17,982 bases of DNA from Verrucomicrobiota bacterium (GCA_009908535.1 JAAAOD010000035.1:1-17982); one strand, 5' to 3'. Positions 6,556 through 14,608 are shown, counted from the first letter of the stretch. Notes: generated from the sequence alone by a model not told the origin. Numbers and translations are program-made.

Positions 6556-9500
6556 ATGATTCGGCGTGTTTTTGTGGAGAAACGCCCTGCCTTCCGCAAT
6601 GACAGCCTGCGGAAGGAGCTGGCAAGGGACCTCGGAGTGAAGGGGCTGACGGCGGTACGCAGCCTGTCGAGGTATGAGGTGGAAGGGATAGACGACGAAA
6701 CGTGGCGGACGGCCCGGCAAGGGCTCTTTTGCGAACCGGCCACGGAGGAGGCCCTGGATGAGCTGGAAGCGAGCGGTGCAGCGGCGGTTTTCGCGGTGGA
6801 ATACCTCCCTGGGCAGTTCGACCAGCGGGCGGATTCCGCGGAACAGTGCCTGAAGGTGCTGGCCGATTGCACCCCGGTGGTCCGTTGCGCGGAAGTGCTC
6901 GTCCTTGAGGGCACCCTTGCCGGGGGCGAACTCGAGCGCATCAAGAAGTGGCGCATCAACCCGGTGGACTCACGTGAAGCGGACCTCGCGATGCCGCGGA
7001 CTCTCCTTCCCGAGCTGGCGCCGCCGCCGGCGGTTTGCCGACTGGAGGGATTCCGTAACGGGGAGGCCACCTTCCGGGAGGCCCTGCACGCGGAACTGGG
7101 CCTTGCCATGAGCATGGCCGATCTTGCCTTCTGCCAGCAATGGTTCCGTGAGAAGGCGAGGCGGGAACCGACAGTGACCGAGATCAAGCTGCTCGACACC
7201 TACTGGTCCGACCATTGCCGGCACACGACCTTTCTGACCGAGTTGACGGAGGTCAGCTTTGCCGAGGGCCCCTTGACCCGGCCGGTGAAGGCAGCGTGGG
7301 AGGACTACCGGCGTGCGCGGGCGGATGTTTACGGAGAAAAGGCCGCCGACCGGCCCGTTTGCCTGATGGACATCGCCCTTATGGGGATGAAAAGCCTCCG
7401 TGCGGAGAACCGGCTGCCTGCCCTCGAGGTATCGGAGGAAGTGAACGCGGCCAGCATCGTCATCCCCGTGGACCGGGACGGGCGGGAAGAGGAATGGCTG
7501 CTCATGTTCAAGAACGAAACCCACAACCACCCGACGGAAATCGAGCCTTTCGGGGGCGCCGCGACTTGTCTCGGCGGGGCCATCCGCGATCCCCTTTCGG
7601 GACGGAGTTACGTCTATCAGGCGATGCGCGTAACGGGTTCGGGCGATCCCCGGCAGTCCCTTGAAGACACCCTGCCGGGAAAACTGCCGCAACGGAAAAT
7701 CACCACCGGGGCGGCCGATGGATACAGCAGTTACGGCAACCAGATCGGCCTCGCCACCGGCCTTGTCCGGGAGCTGTACCATCCCGGCTACGTGGCCAAG
7801 CGCCTTGAAATCGGGGCGGTCATCGGGGCCGCCCCGCGGCGCCAGGTGGTGCGCGGAACTCCGGAGCCCGGCGATGTCATCCTTCTTGTCGGAGGGCGCA
7901 CTGGTCGGGACGGCATCGGGGGCGCGACCGGATCCTCCAAGGCCCACAGCGAGACCGCCCTTGAGAACGCCGCCGAAGTGCAGAAGGGCGATCCGCCCAC
8001 GGAACGAAAACTTCAGCGTCTTTTCCGCCACGCCGAGGTCAGTTCGCTGATCAAACGCTGCAATGATTTCGGGGCCGGCGGGGTTTCCGTGGCCATCGGG
8101 GAGCTCGCGGCCGGCGTGGAGGTGGATCTTGACGCTGTTCCGCTCAAGTACGCCGGGCTCGATGGAACCGAGATTGCCCTCTCCGAGTCGCAGGAGCGCA
8201 TGGCTGTCGTGATTGCGGAGGAAGGCCAGGAAGCTTTCCGGGCCTGGGCGGCGAGGGAAAACCTTGAGGCCAGCGTCGTCGCCCGGGTGACGGAAGCGCC
8301 AGTCCTGCGCATGCGCTGGCGGGGAGACCTTATTGTCGAGATTGAACGGGAATTTCTTGATTCCAACGGGGTGCGGCAACAGGCGACAGCGCGGGTTGTC
8401 CATCCGGAAAACGGGCGGCCGGGGCCGGCCTTTCCGGGAAAAGAGGACCTTGCCGGGCAATGGAAAGCGGTCCTGGCCGACCTCAACGTCTGTTCGCAAC
8501 GCGGCCTCAGCGAGCGCTTTGACAGCACGGTGGGCGGCGCGACCGTCCTTCATCCGCACGGGGGCCGTGAGCGGGTGACGCCCCCGGAAGCCATGGCCGC
8601 CCTCCTTCCCGTTCCCGAGGGCGGGACAACCACGGCCACCCTGATGAGCTTCGGTTTCCAGCCGCGGCTTTCGCACTGGAGCCCCTTCCATGGGGCGGTC
8701 TTCGCCGTCGTCGAGGCGGTCGGCCGCATCGTGGCAAGCGGCGGACGCCGCGAGGCCTGCTGGCTGACCCTGCAGGAGTATTTTGAGCGGCTGCGTGAGG
8801 AGCCGGAGCGGTGGGGAAAACCCTTGTCCGCGCTTCTCGGGGCCTGGAAAGCGCAGCGGGAGCTGGGCATTGCCGCCATCGGAGGAAAGGACTCCATGTC
8901 GGGGAGCTTTCGCGACATGGACGTTCCGCCCACGCTGGTCGCTTTCGCGGTCTGCGTGACCAGGGTGGACCGGATCCTCTCCCCGGAATTTAAGGGACCG
9001 GACCATGCCGTGGTGAGGGTGCCGGTGCCGTTGGACGATGCCGGCCTTCCCGAATGGACGTCCTTGCGCAGTCACTACCGCGCCGTAGCCGAGGCCGTGG
9101 ACAGGGGCGGTATTCTCTCCGCCTCCTGCGTCGGGGAGGGGGGCGTCGCTGCCGCGATCAGCCGCATGGCCTTCGGGAACCGGCACGGTTTCGCTTTTGA
9201 AAGGCCCGTCACGGCGGAAGAACTGTTCACTCCGGCCTACGGGGATCTCCTTCTGGAATTGCGGGAGGGCGTGGATCCTTCCTCGCTGCCGGGGGTAGTC
9301 CTGGGTAAGACCAGCGGAGCGGAGGCGATCTCCTTCAACGGACATAAATTGTCGCTGCGGGAGTTGCGGGCGTACTGGGAAGGTTCTCTGGAGGGCGTCT
9401 TTCCCACCCGTCCGGATGAAGCGGGGGCCTCCGGCGCAAGCATCCGCAGCCAGTTGCACGAACCTCACGTGCCGAAAAAGGCACTGCAAACCGTGGCGAA

Positions 9501-10299
9501 GCCCCGCGTCCTGCTCCCCGTATTCCCGGGAACGAACTGCGAATACGAGAGTGCGCGGGCCTTCCGCGAGGCGGGCGCCGAGGTCATGGAGATGGTCGTT
9601 CGCAACCGCGGGCATGGCGATGTGGAGGAAAGCGTCCGCGCGCTTACGGACGGGCTTGGCAATGCGCAAATCCTCATGTTGGCGGGCGGGTTCAGCGCCG
9701 GAGATGAACCCGGGGGATCGGGCAAGTTCATCGCTTCCCTTTTCCGACATCCGGGGCTTTCTGAGGCCGTCCACCGTCTGCTCCACGAGCGCGACGGGCT
9801 TGTTCTCGGCATCTGCAACGGATTTCAGGCGCTCGTGAAACTGGGGCTCCTGCCGCATGGAGAAATCGAGCCCGGGCCGCGCGAGGGTCCGAGCCTGACG
9901 GAAAATTCTCTCGGCCGTCACGTTTCCTGTTATGTGCGAACGAAGGTCGTTTCAAGGAAATCGCCATGGCTCAGCCTTTCCCCTCTCGGGGCGGAGTACC
10001 TGACGCCGGTCTCGCACGGCGAGGGCCGCTTCATCGCCGAAGAAAGCGTGCTCGAGGAACTTTTTCGTAATGACCAGGTCGCTACGCAATATGTGGATTC
10101 CTCCGGAAACCCGACAATGGAGGTTCCACACAACCCCAACGGCTCCCTTCATGCCATCGAGGGCATCACCAGCGTGTGCGGACGAATTTTCGGTCGCATG
10201 GGGCACACCGAAAGGACCGGGCCGGGGGTCGGGATCAACATCCCGGGGGAGCAGCAACAACCGCTTTTCGAAGCTGGAGTTCGGTATTTCACGGGATAG
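6556..10299 (+). CDS. purL: Phosphoribosylformylglycinamidine synthase, large single-chain form
   Basis: A 1247-residue PurL, comparable to the 1295-residue E. coli form and unlike the split PurL/PurQ/PurS system. It converts FGAR to FGAM with ATP and glutamine. In order: an N-terminal PurS-like domain; the linker with TYWSDHCRHTTF (about 215-226); the synthetase half with FKNETHNHPTEIEPFGGA and GGRTGRDGIGGATGSS; the second AIRS-like half with GGKDSMSGSF; and a C-terminal class I glutaminase. In the glutaminase, Cys1087 (GICNGFQ) is the nucleophile, and His1217 and Glu1219 (GHTER) complete the triad; PGTNCE and SHGEGRF are also present. The spacing from Cys to His (130) is close to that of the E. 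coli enzyme (125). The gene is monocistronic, divergent from purF, and preceded by a good AGGGAGG. Large antisense open frames across it are GC-driven shadows. Confidence 0.97.
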   Translation: MIRRVFVEKRPAFRNDSLRKELARDLGVKGLTAVRSLSRYEVEGIDDETWRTARQGLFCEPATEEALDELEASGAAAVFAVEYLPGQFDQRADSAEQCLKVLADCTPVVRCAEVLVLEGTLAGGELERIKKWRINPVDSREADLAMPRTLLPELAPPPAVCRLEGFRNGEATFREALHAELGLAMSMADLAFCQQWFREKARREPTVTEIKLLDTYWSDHCRHTTFLTELTEVSFAEGPLTRPVKAAWEDYRRARADVYGEKAADRPVCLMDIALMGMKSLRAENRLPALEVSEEVNAASIVIPVDRDGREEEWLLMFKNETHNHPTEIEPFGGAATCLGGAIRDPLSGRSYVYQAMRVTGSGDPRQSLEDTLPGKLPQRKITTGAADGYSSYGNQIGLATGLVRELYHPGYVAKRLEIGAVIGAAPRRQVVRGTPEPGDVILLVGGRTGRDGIGGATGSSKAHSETALENAAEVQKGDPPTERKLQRLFRHAEVSSLIKRCNDFGAGGVSVAIGELAAGVEVDLDAVPLKYAGLDGTEIALSESQERMAVVIAEEGQEAFRAWAARENLEASVVARVTEAPVLRMRWRGDLIVEIEREFLDSNGVRQQATARVVHPENGRPGPAFPGKEDLAGQWKAVLADLNVCSQRGLSERFDSTVGGATVLHPHGGRERVTPPEAMAALLPVPEGGTTTATLMSFGFQPRLSHWSPFHGAVFAVVEAVGRIVASGGRREACWLTLQEYFERLREEPERWGKPLSALLGAWKAQRELGIAAIGGKDSMSGSFRDMDVPPTLVAFAVCVTRVDRILSPEFKGPDHAVVRVPVPLDDAGLPEWTSLRSHYRAVAEAVDRGGILSASCVGEGGVAAAISRMAFGNRHGFAFERPVTAEELFTPAYGDLLLELREGVDPSSLPGVVLGKTSGAEAISFNGHKLSLRELRAYWEGSLEGVFPTRPDEAGASGASIRSQLHEPHVPKKALQTVAKPRVLLPVFPGTNCEYESARAFREAGAEVMEMVVRNRGHGDVEESVRALTDGLGNAQILMLAGGFSAGDEPGGSGKFIASLFRHPGLSEAVHRLLHERDGLVLGICNGFQALVKLGLLPHGEIEPGPREGPSLTENSLGRHVSCYVRTKVVSRKSPWLSLSPLGAEYLTPVSHGEGRFIAEESVLEELFRNDQVATQYVDSSGNPTMEVPHNPNGSLHAIEGITSVCGRIFGRMGHTERTGPGVGINIPGEQQQPLFEAGVRYFTG

Positions 10300-10378
10300 C
10301 GGGGAGCGCGCCATGTGCGCCCGCTGGCTGTCTGGAAACGCTTGCCGGGGGTGCGCGGTTGCCGTACTTGTCGGGCGG

Positions 10379-10720
10379 CTACCGCCGGTGCGGAGGTCCG
10401 CGCCGTGGGAGTTCCCGACGGGGTTCCTCGAACTTGGGCCCGGGAACAAAACTGTTCTCGTACTGTTTCTCAAGATGGGCCTGGTAACGCCAGAAGATCG
10501 CTCCGAGAATAAGGGAGCCCACAATCAGGAGGAGGCTGCACAGACGTTTGAAACGGAGGCGGAGAGGCAGTTTCTGCTCCCGCCTGGCAAGAAACCCGAT
10601 CAGCAGGATGGAGAAAAGAAAGGCGAGGGAGCCACCCAACACGGCGACGGCGAAGACGAGGGAAAAGGTCAGGCTGTTGCCGCGGAGAGCTTTCCAGAGA
10701 GCGCGGAGCGAGAGAAACAT
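10379..10720 (-). CDS. Small two-helix membrane protein, last gene of the ParA cluster
   Basis: I do not recognise a family for this 113-residue protein. Residues about 17-45 form a long hydrophobic segment with a Gly-Gly kink, and about 60-78 a second (LCSLLLIVGSLILGAIFW). The loop between them is strongly basic (RREQKLPLRLRFKR), which by the positive-inside rule would put the loop in the cytoplasm and both ends outside. The C-terminal tail is proline- and arginine-rich, ending in RRGPPHRR. It lies 69 bp downstream of the coiled-coil gene on the same strand and converges on purL. The hydrophobic pattern and strand agreement support it as real; there is no obvious Shine-Dalgarno. Its stop codon sits in the loop of a small GC hairpin (arms 10374-10378 and 10382-10386) without a T tract. 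It could be the membrane anchor of the cluster (inference). Confidence 0.6.
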   Translation of the reverse strand: MFLSLRALWKALRGNSLTFSLVFAVAVLGGSLAFLFSILLIGFLARREQKLPLRLRFKRLCSLLLIVGSLILGAIFWRYQAHLEKQYENSFVPGPKFEEPRRELPRRGPPHRR

Positions 10721-10789
10721 GACGCGGAGAGGTCATACACTGCCCGCGCGGCTTTGAAAACCCTTTCCTGAAGGATTTGAACGCGGACA

Positions 10790-11446
10790 TTACGCCGTCT
10801 CCTCCGCGTGCTGGAGCCGGGTTTCCCGTTCCTGCAGCTCCTGGGCCTTGTTGAAGAGGGTATTCTCACTCTCCTCGATAAAGGCCTCGCGCTCCTTCAA
10901 CAGCGCCACCTGCTCGGCAAGGGAGGGGGCACTGACCTTGGCGTAAGGATCGTCGTTCCCGGACTCCTCAGTTGGATTGGCGGGGACTTGGGCCCGGGCT
11001 TGTTTCAGTTCCTCGACTTCACGCTGCAGGCGTTCCACGAGCTCCTCTTTCTCGGCAAAGGCTTCGTTCGCCATCGCGAGGGCAGCTTTGGTTTCCGAGA
11101 GGGCTTTCTGCAGCCATTCGTTATTACCATGCCTCCTGGCGAAGGCGGACATGCGCTTGGAAAGCAGCTGCTCGCGGTTGTCGAGCAGGCGTTCCCGCGC
11201 CGAGAGGAGGAGTTCCGACTCGTTGACCAGGCGTTCCCGCTCGTTCAACTCCGCGCGCGTCTGGAACAGGTGCTTTTCTCTTTCGAGGAGATCATGGCTG
11301 GTTTCCTCTTTCTCGGAAGCATCCGGGTTCGGGTTCCTGAAAGGGATGAGATTGTTGGAAAGCCTTTCAGCCGGACGGGTTCGCTGGAGGATAGCGTCGA
11401 TGGAAAGTCCCGAAGAAGGCGAGGAAATTTTTAGTGCTAAGGACAT
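10790..11446 (-). CDS. Coiled-coil protein with repeated L-x-x-R-E segments
   Basis: A 218-residue soluble protein with no family I can name. Residues 1-45 are low in charge and probably flexible. About 50-98 and 105-150 are charged, heptad-like helix. A linker rich in Pro, Asn and Gly spans about 152-172. A second helical segment runs from about 178 to the end. The first and last helical blocks share a repeated pattern: LLEREKHLFQTRAELNERE and LLDNREQLL near the start, LLKEREAFIEESENTLFNKA and LQERETRL near the end, suggesting internal duplication. There is no signal peptide or membrane segment. It lies 30 bp after the 318-residue gene and is read in the same direction, so it is probably cotranscribed with parA. 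Coiled-coil proteins often serve as cargo adaptors or scaffolds for ParA-type ATPases; that role is inference here. No Shine-Dalgarno is evident. Confidence 0.75.
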   Translation of the reverse strand: MSLALKISSPSSGLSIDAILQRTRPAERLSNNLIPFRNPNPDASEKEETSHDLLEREKHLFQTRAELNERERLVNESELLLSARERLLDNREQLLSKRMSAFARRHGNNEWLQKALSETKAALAMANEAFAEKEELVERLQREVEELKQARAQVPANPTEESGNDDPYAKVSAPSLAEQVALLKEREAFIEESENTLFNKAQELQERETRLQHAEETA

Positions 11447-11476
11447 GACGATGGCTGCGTGAAGGTAATGGGAATT

Positions 11477-12433
11477 TCAGGACAAAAACCGGCCGAGGAT
11501 CGACTTGCTCTGCGGTTTCCTGTCGAGGGCGGCCATAGCCATGGCGATGCAGAGGTTTTCCACATCGGCGTCCTCGATGGAGGCGAAAAACCGAACGCTC
11601 TGGGAATCGCCGCTGGCGACGGCATGGCGGAGTTGCTGGGCCTGATCTGGGAAAAACCCGAAACATTGCTGTACAGCCTCCTTGATGCCCTCGAGAAAAG
11701 CCGGTATCTGGTTTTTGGGAAGCGGTCTGGCTTCGGCCCAGGCCTGCCGGGTGGTCGGCCGCTTGTAGAATTGCAGCAGCGTGGCCGCTTCAGGGGGGGA
11801 AAGCTGGGTGGTATATTGGCCGAGGCACTCGGCAAGAAAGAGGCCGCTCTGGCCTTTTCGCAAGGGAAGGAACTGGTGCAAGGTCTCGCGGTTGCCCTGC
11901 AGCAAAGCGTTCACGAGGCTGTGCAGGTCGCCGACAAGGTGGATGGATTTCGCGCAGCGTTTCGAGAAATCGACCAGCTGGTGCAGTTCGGTGATTTTCT
12001 CGGTGCTGCAGAGCGTGCGCGTACCCGGGGAAAGATTGACGAAGGCGATGGGGAAATCGGGAGGGATCTCCAGCTCGCGGAATGCCTTTACGGTGTCGTC
12101 TTCCTGTTTTGCAACTTCCTCGAACTGATCGGCCATGCTGTAGAAGGGGTCGTCCATGGACTGGGTTTCGGTGAGGATCGAGTACAGGATAGGGAGACGG
12201 TTTTCCTTGCCGAAAAATTCGGGAAGATCGGCGAGCGCCTCCAGCGAGTAGCCGATGTATTTCCGCGGCGTTTCCTCGGGCCCGCGGATTGGCCATTTCA
12301 TGCCGAAGTCGATGGCGAGTTTGTTGAGGCTTGTATCGACGAGGATGGAATCCTGCAGGACGAAGCGCAGCCGGTCCCAGTCTTTGGAGGAAAAGGGAAG
12401 CGGTTCATTGGCGGAGAAGGTGGATTCATTCAT
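11477..12433 (-). CDS. Uncharacterised protein translationally coupled to ParA
   Basis: A 318-residue protein of unknown family. It appears soluble and largely helical: no signal peptide, no membrane helix, no cysteine cluster and no recognisable nucleotide-binding loop. The N-terminal 20 residues are polar and could be a flexible tail. The best-ordered parts look like PEFFGKENRLPILYSIL, the hydrophobic DFPIAFVNLSPGTRTLC strand-turn near 125-140, and a C-terminal helical region ending GRFLS. Its ATG lies inside the end of parA (ATGAATGA; 8-base overlap), which indicates coupled translation and suggests a fixed stoichiometric partner of the ATPase. A function as ParA regulator, activator or cargo is inferred from position only. 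It does not look like ParB: no helix-turn-helix or CTP-binding GERR-type motif is visible. Confidence 0.78.
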   Translation of the reverse strand: MNESTFSANEPLPFSSKDWDRLRFVLQDSILVDTSLNKLAIDFGMKWPIRGPEETPRKYIGYSLEALADLPEFFGKENRLPILYSILTETQSMDDPFYSMADQFEEVAKQEDDTVKAFRELEIPPDFPIAFVNLSPGTRTLCSTEKITELHQLVDFSKRCAKSIHLVGDLHSLVNALLQGNRETLHQFLPLRKGQSGLFLAECLGQYTTQLSPPEAATLLQFYKRPTTRQAWAEARPLPKNQIPAFLEGIKEAVQQCFGFFPDQAQQLRHAVASGDSQSVRFFASIEDADVENLCIAMAMAALDRKPQSKSILGRFLS

Positions 12434-13352
12434 GAGCGGTAGCGGTTTGTTGGTGGAAGGAATGCAAAGGGGAGGGCGCCGGCTGGCTGTTCATTTCCTC
12501 CAGCTCGGAGGCAACGGACCGGTAATCCTCGATCACCCCTTCGTTCTCCATGCTGAGTACGGGCAGACCAAGCGTGACGGCACGGCGGACAACGATGGCG
12601 TCGCGGATCATGGAGTGGAAAATGCGCGCCCGGGAAGAGATTTTCTTCTGGTTGCGGAATTGATTGACCCGGAATTGCATGCGCATCTTGGGCACTTCAA
12701 TGTCGGTAGCTGTTTTCACCGAGTTGAAAAGGACGCCGTTGATCAGGGCCTGCGGTCCCATGCCGGTGGCCCGGTAAGTGACGGAGCGCTCATTGAACTG
12801 GAGAAGCTTGCCCGTGATAAGGGTGAAGCCGATGAGGCTGAGGGCATCCGGGTTGGCCGGGACGATGACCTCGTTGGCGCAGAAAAGGCCGCACTGGGAG
12901 GCACGCAAGACGTTGGGCGGACAATCGAACAGAATGTAGTCATAATCCGCTTCAATTTCCTTCAGCTGTTTCCAGAACCGGAGGTAAGGCGGCTCCTTAT
13001 CGGGCGGCGCGTATTCCTGTTCAAGGTCGATGAGGTTGAATCCCGTCGGGATCAGATCGAGACCCGGGACCAGCGCCCGGCCATCCCGCTCGGTGACCAC
13101 ATCGCGAACCCGGATGTCGCCGAGCGTACTTTCCCCGGGAACGAAGATGGAAAACAGGGAGCCTTTTCCCTTCGTGTGCAGCTCCGTCCAGCGATCCACC
13201 CGCATGAGCCAGATGCTGGAGTTCGACTGGGCGTCCAGATCGACGAGAAGAACCCGTTTTCCCTGTTGTGCCAGGACCGCTCCGATGTTGACGAGGCAGC
13301 TCGTTTTACCGACGCCTCCCTTGTAGTTGATGAATGCTATTTTGCGCGCCAT
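12426..13352 (-). CDS. ParA/MinD-family ATPase
   Basis: A 308-residue ParA-superfamily P-loop ATPase. The deviant Walker A box KGGVGKTS is at residues 11-18, with signature Lys11 and catalytic-loop Lys16. Walker A' VDLDAQSNSS (Asp38, Asp40) and Walker B DYILFDCPP (Asp143) follow. These are the hallmarks of ATP-dependent dimerising ATPases that position chromosomes, plasmids or protein cargo. The protein lacks the N-terminal helix-turn-helix of P1-type ParA and has no visible C-terminal amphipathic MinD-like helix; the tail is Pro/Ser/His-rich. No ParB gene or parS site lies nearby. It heads a four-gene minus-strand cluster. Upstream, GGAGA lies 13 bases before the ATG, a weakly placed ribosome site. 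A role in chromosome segregation is possible, but cargo positioning fits the neighbours better (inference). It is not assigned the symbol parA because orthology cannot be shown. Confidence 0.92.
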   Translation of the reverse strand: MARKIAFINYKGGVGKTSCLVNIGAVLAQQGKRVLLVDLDAQSNSSIWLMRVDRWTELHTKGKGSLFSIFVPGESTLGDIRVRDVVTERDGRALVPGLDLIPTGFNLIDLEQEYAPPDKEPPYLRFWKQLKEIEADYDYILFDCPPNVLRASQCGLFCANEVIVPANPDALSLIGFTLITGKLLQFNERSVTYRATGMGPQALINGVLFNSVKTATDIEVPKMRMQFRVNQFRNQKKISSRARIFHSMIRDAIVVRRAVTLGLPVLSMENEGVIEDYRSVASELEEMNSQPAPSPLHSFHQQTATAHE

Positions 13353-13654
13353 GATGGTCTTTCTGTCTCCAAAATGGCACCGGCGGGGAATCCAGAAGAG
13401 CGGGGAGTTGTAAATTCCAGCAGATTCGGAGGTTTTTTACGCCGCTGAAGGAACAATCAGAGAGTCGCCTCAAGTTTGGGCTAAACCCCCTTGGTCGATT
13501 TGTGGGGAAAGACCTGATTTAAAGAAGAATGACCGTTGCCGTGGAAAAAGAGACGCTCCATCAGCGACCGCAAAGGGATCGGATTTTTTACCGATTTCTT
13601 AATGGCGAACGGGCTCTTGCGGCCATCCATCGCAGGGAGGACGGGAAATGTATC
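13353..13654. other. Intergenic region upstream of the ParA cluster
   Basis: About 300 bp between the ParA start and the end of the membrane protein gene, both on the minus strand. It should contain the promoter of the ParA cluster, but I could not assign a convincing -35/-10 pair. A small dyad ATCGG / CCGAT (13578-13582 and 13591-13595) flanks an AT-rich loop, 60-77 bases downstream of the membrane protein stop. Without a T tract on the relevant strand it is only a weak terminator candidate. A plus-strand open frame beginning at 13529 runs antisense into the membrane gene and was not accepted. Confidence 0.4.
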
Positions 13655-14077
13655 CTATTCAAGGTCGCGCACATCGGGGATACCCTTGGCGCCCTTGCCT
13701 CCACCGCCCTTGAAATAAGCTTTGGATTCCTCGCAGCTCAGACCCCATATGGTAATGCCCGTAAGGATGAGCGGCGGGGCAAAGGCGATGACGCCGACAC
13801 CCACCGTGGGCAGCGCCAGCAGAACCAGCAGGCTGGCGGAGACCATTCCCAGCCAGGCGAGAACAAGGGCGATGATACGGACGACATTGGAACCCTCGAG
13901 AATTCCCCAGAGGATCAATGCGCCGATGAGGATGCTGGCGAAACTGGAGACCATTTCCTCTTGCGGGATGGAGCCTAGGGAAAAGAGGATCGCAAAGAGG
14001 CTCAGTCCGATGGAAATGATCTGGATCCACGCGACGATTTTCAGCGGCTTGGGGAGGATTTGCAGGCGTTCGAGCAT
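13655..14077 (-). CDS. Four-helix integral membrane protein of unknown function
   Basis: A 140-residue protein with four predicted membrane segments, at about residues 12-35, 42-61, 65-90 and 94-114, followed by a hydrophilic tail with KGGGGKGAKG near 123-132. The short loops leave no room for an external domain. There is no signal peptide separate from the first helix and no motif I can tie to a transport or enzyme family. It lies 302 bp upstream of the ParA gene on the same strand, too far to be confidently the same transcript. The regular alternation of hydrophobic helices and charged turns (LEGSNVVR, CEESKAYFK) is strong support for real coding; the antisense frame is the polar mirror expected of a membrane protein. 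There is no clear Shine-Dalgarno. Confidence 0.75.
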   Translation of the reverse strand: MLERLQILPKPLKIVAWIQIISIGLSLFAILFSLGSIPQEEMVSSFASILIGALILWGILEGSNVVRIIALVLAWLGMVSASLLVLLALPTVGVGVIAFAPPLILTGITIWGLSCEESKAYFKGGGGKGAKGIPDVRDLE

Positions 14078-14352
14078 GATGAGCGCGTTAAGGGGTTAGC
14101 GAAGGGAGGAAAGACGTTGGAGGAGGCGCCGCAGCCCGCCTCGGCAAAGAACTCAAGTTTCCGCCGGAAGGTCTATTCGGTTTCCGCGTCGGGATATTCC
14201 GTCAGCGTCCACGGGTTGCCGGTAAAGAGGAGATGGGAGGGAAGGTTCGTGGTTTCCATGCGATAAAACAAAGGATTCTGTACCTTGAAGGTTGGCTGTG
14301 GTCTGTCGAGACCGACATTTTCTCGCCGCCGTGAGCCGCTGGTCAAACTCTT

Positions 14353-14367
14353 GCGGGGTCGGCTACG
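14353..14367 (+). repeat. Dispersed 15-bp motif, copy 1
   Basis: GCGGGGTCGGCTACG differs at one base from the copy at 14594-14608. A third, weaker copy (ACGAGTTCGGCTACT) is at 14620-14634. The shared core TCGGCTAC, read on the other strand as GTAGCCGA, resembles the GTAGCGAA start of the tandem units between them. This suggests one family of short interspersed intergenic repeats, whose genome-wide presence cannot be judged from this window. Confidence 0.45.
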
Positions 14368-14385
14368 TTCCAAGGGCTCGGAGGA

Positions 14386-14407
14386 CCGGCGGGAGGAACT
14401 CCGCCGG
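14386..14407. repeat. GC-rich hairpin
   Basis: Arms CCGGCGGGAG (14386-14395) and CTCCGCCGG (14399-14407) pair around a GAA loop with a single bulged G. There is no T tract on either side, so it is not a typical Rho-independent terminator. It lies between copies of the dispersed motif and may be part of the same intergenic element. Confidence 0.45.
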
Positions 14408-14477
14408 AGCTGCCCTCCTTCGGGCCCTTCAGGCCGAGAAAGGCTTTGTGGGGATCTTTTACCCCGCTTGGCGCCGC

Positions 14478-14576
14478 CGTAGCGAACGAGCGAGAGCCGT
14501 TCGGACAACCCGTAGCGAACGAGCGAGAGCCGTTCGGACAACCCGTAGCGAACGAGCGAGAGCCGTTCGGACAACC
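14478..14576. repeat. Three perfect tandem copies of a 33-bp unit
   Basis: Units at 14478-14510, 14511-14543 and 14544-14576 are identical base for base. Each unit contains a perfect 6-bp dyad, CGAACG and CGTTCG, separated by nine bases (AGCGAGAGC), so each can form a hairpin or a protein site on DNA. There are no spacers, so this is not CRISPR. The period is a multiple of three, which produces 11-residue repeats in frames on both strands, but neither reading is otherwise convincing as protein. Perfect identity implies recent amplification by slippage or unequal exchange, or a maintained function. Confidence 0.9.
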
Positions 14577-14593
14577 GGGGCCGAACCGCTATC

Positions 14594-14608
14594 GCGGGAT
14601 CGGCTACG
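14594..14608 (+). repeat. Dispersed 15-bp motif, copy 2
   Basis: GCGGGATCGGCTACG matches copy 1 at 14 of 15 positions. It lies 17 bases after the last tandem unit and is followed by the weaker copy at 14620-14634. All three are in the same orientation. Confidence 0.45.

Noticed and set aside
6417..7199. Upstream extension of the purF open frame into purL
   Set aside because: It is low-complexity sequence antisense to purL; the conserved PurF N-terminus with the catalytic Cys begins right after 6416.
6970..9921. 983-codon minus-strand open frame across purL
   Set aside because: GC-driven shadow: it is fully antisense to a confidently identified PurL and shows no domain motifs.
13529..13978. 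149-codon plus-strand open frame
   Set aside because: Most of it is antisense to the four-helix membrane protein and shows the polar Gln/Asp/Gly-rich composition expected of an antisense copy of hydrophobic codons.
14478..14576. CRISPR array
   Set aside because: The units are directly adjacent without spacers and no cas gene is present.
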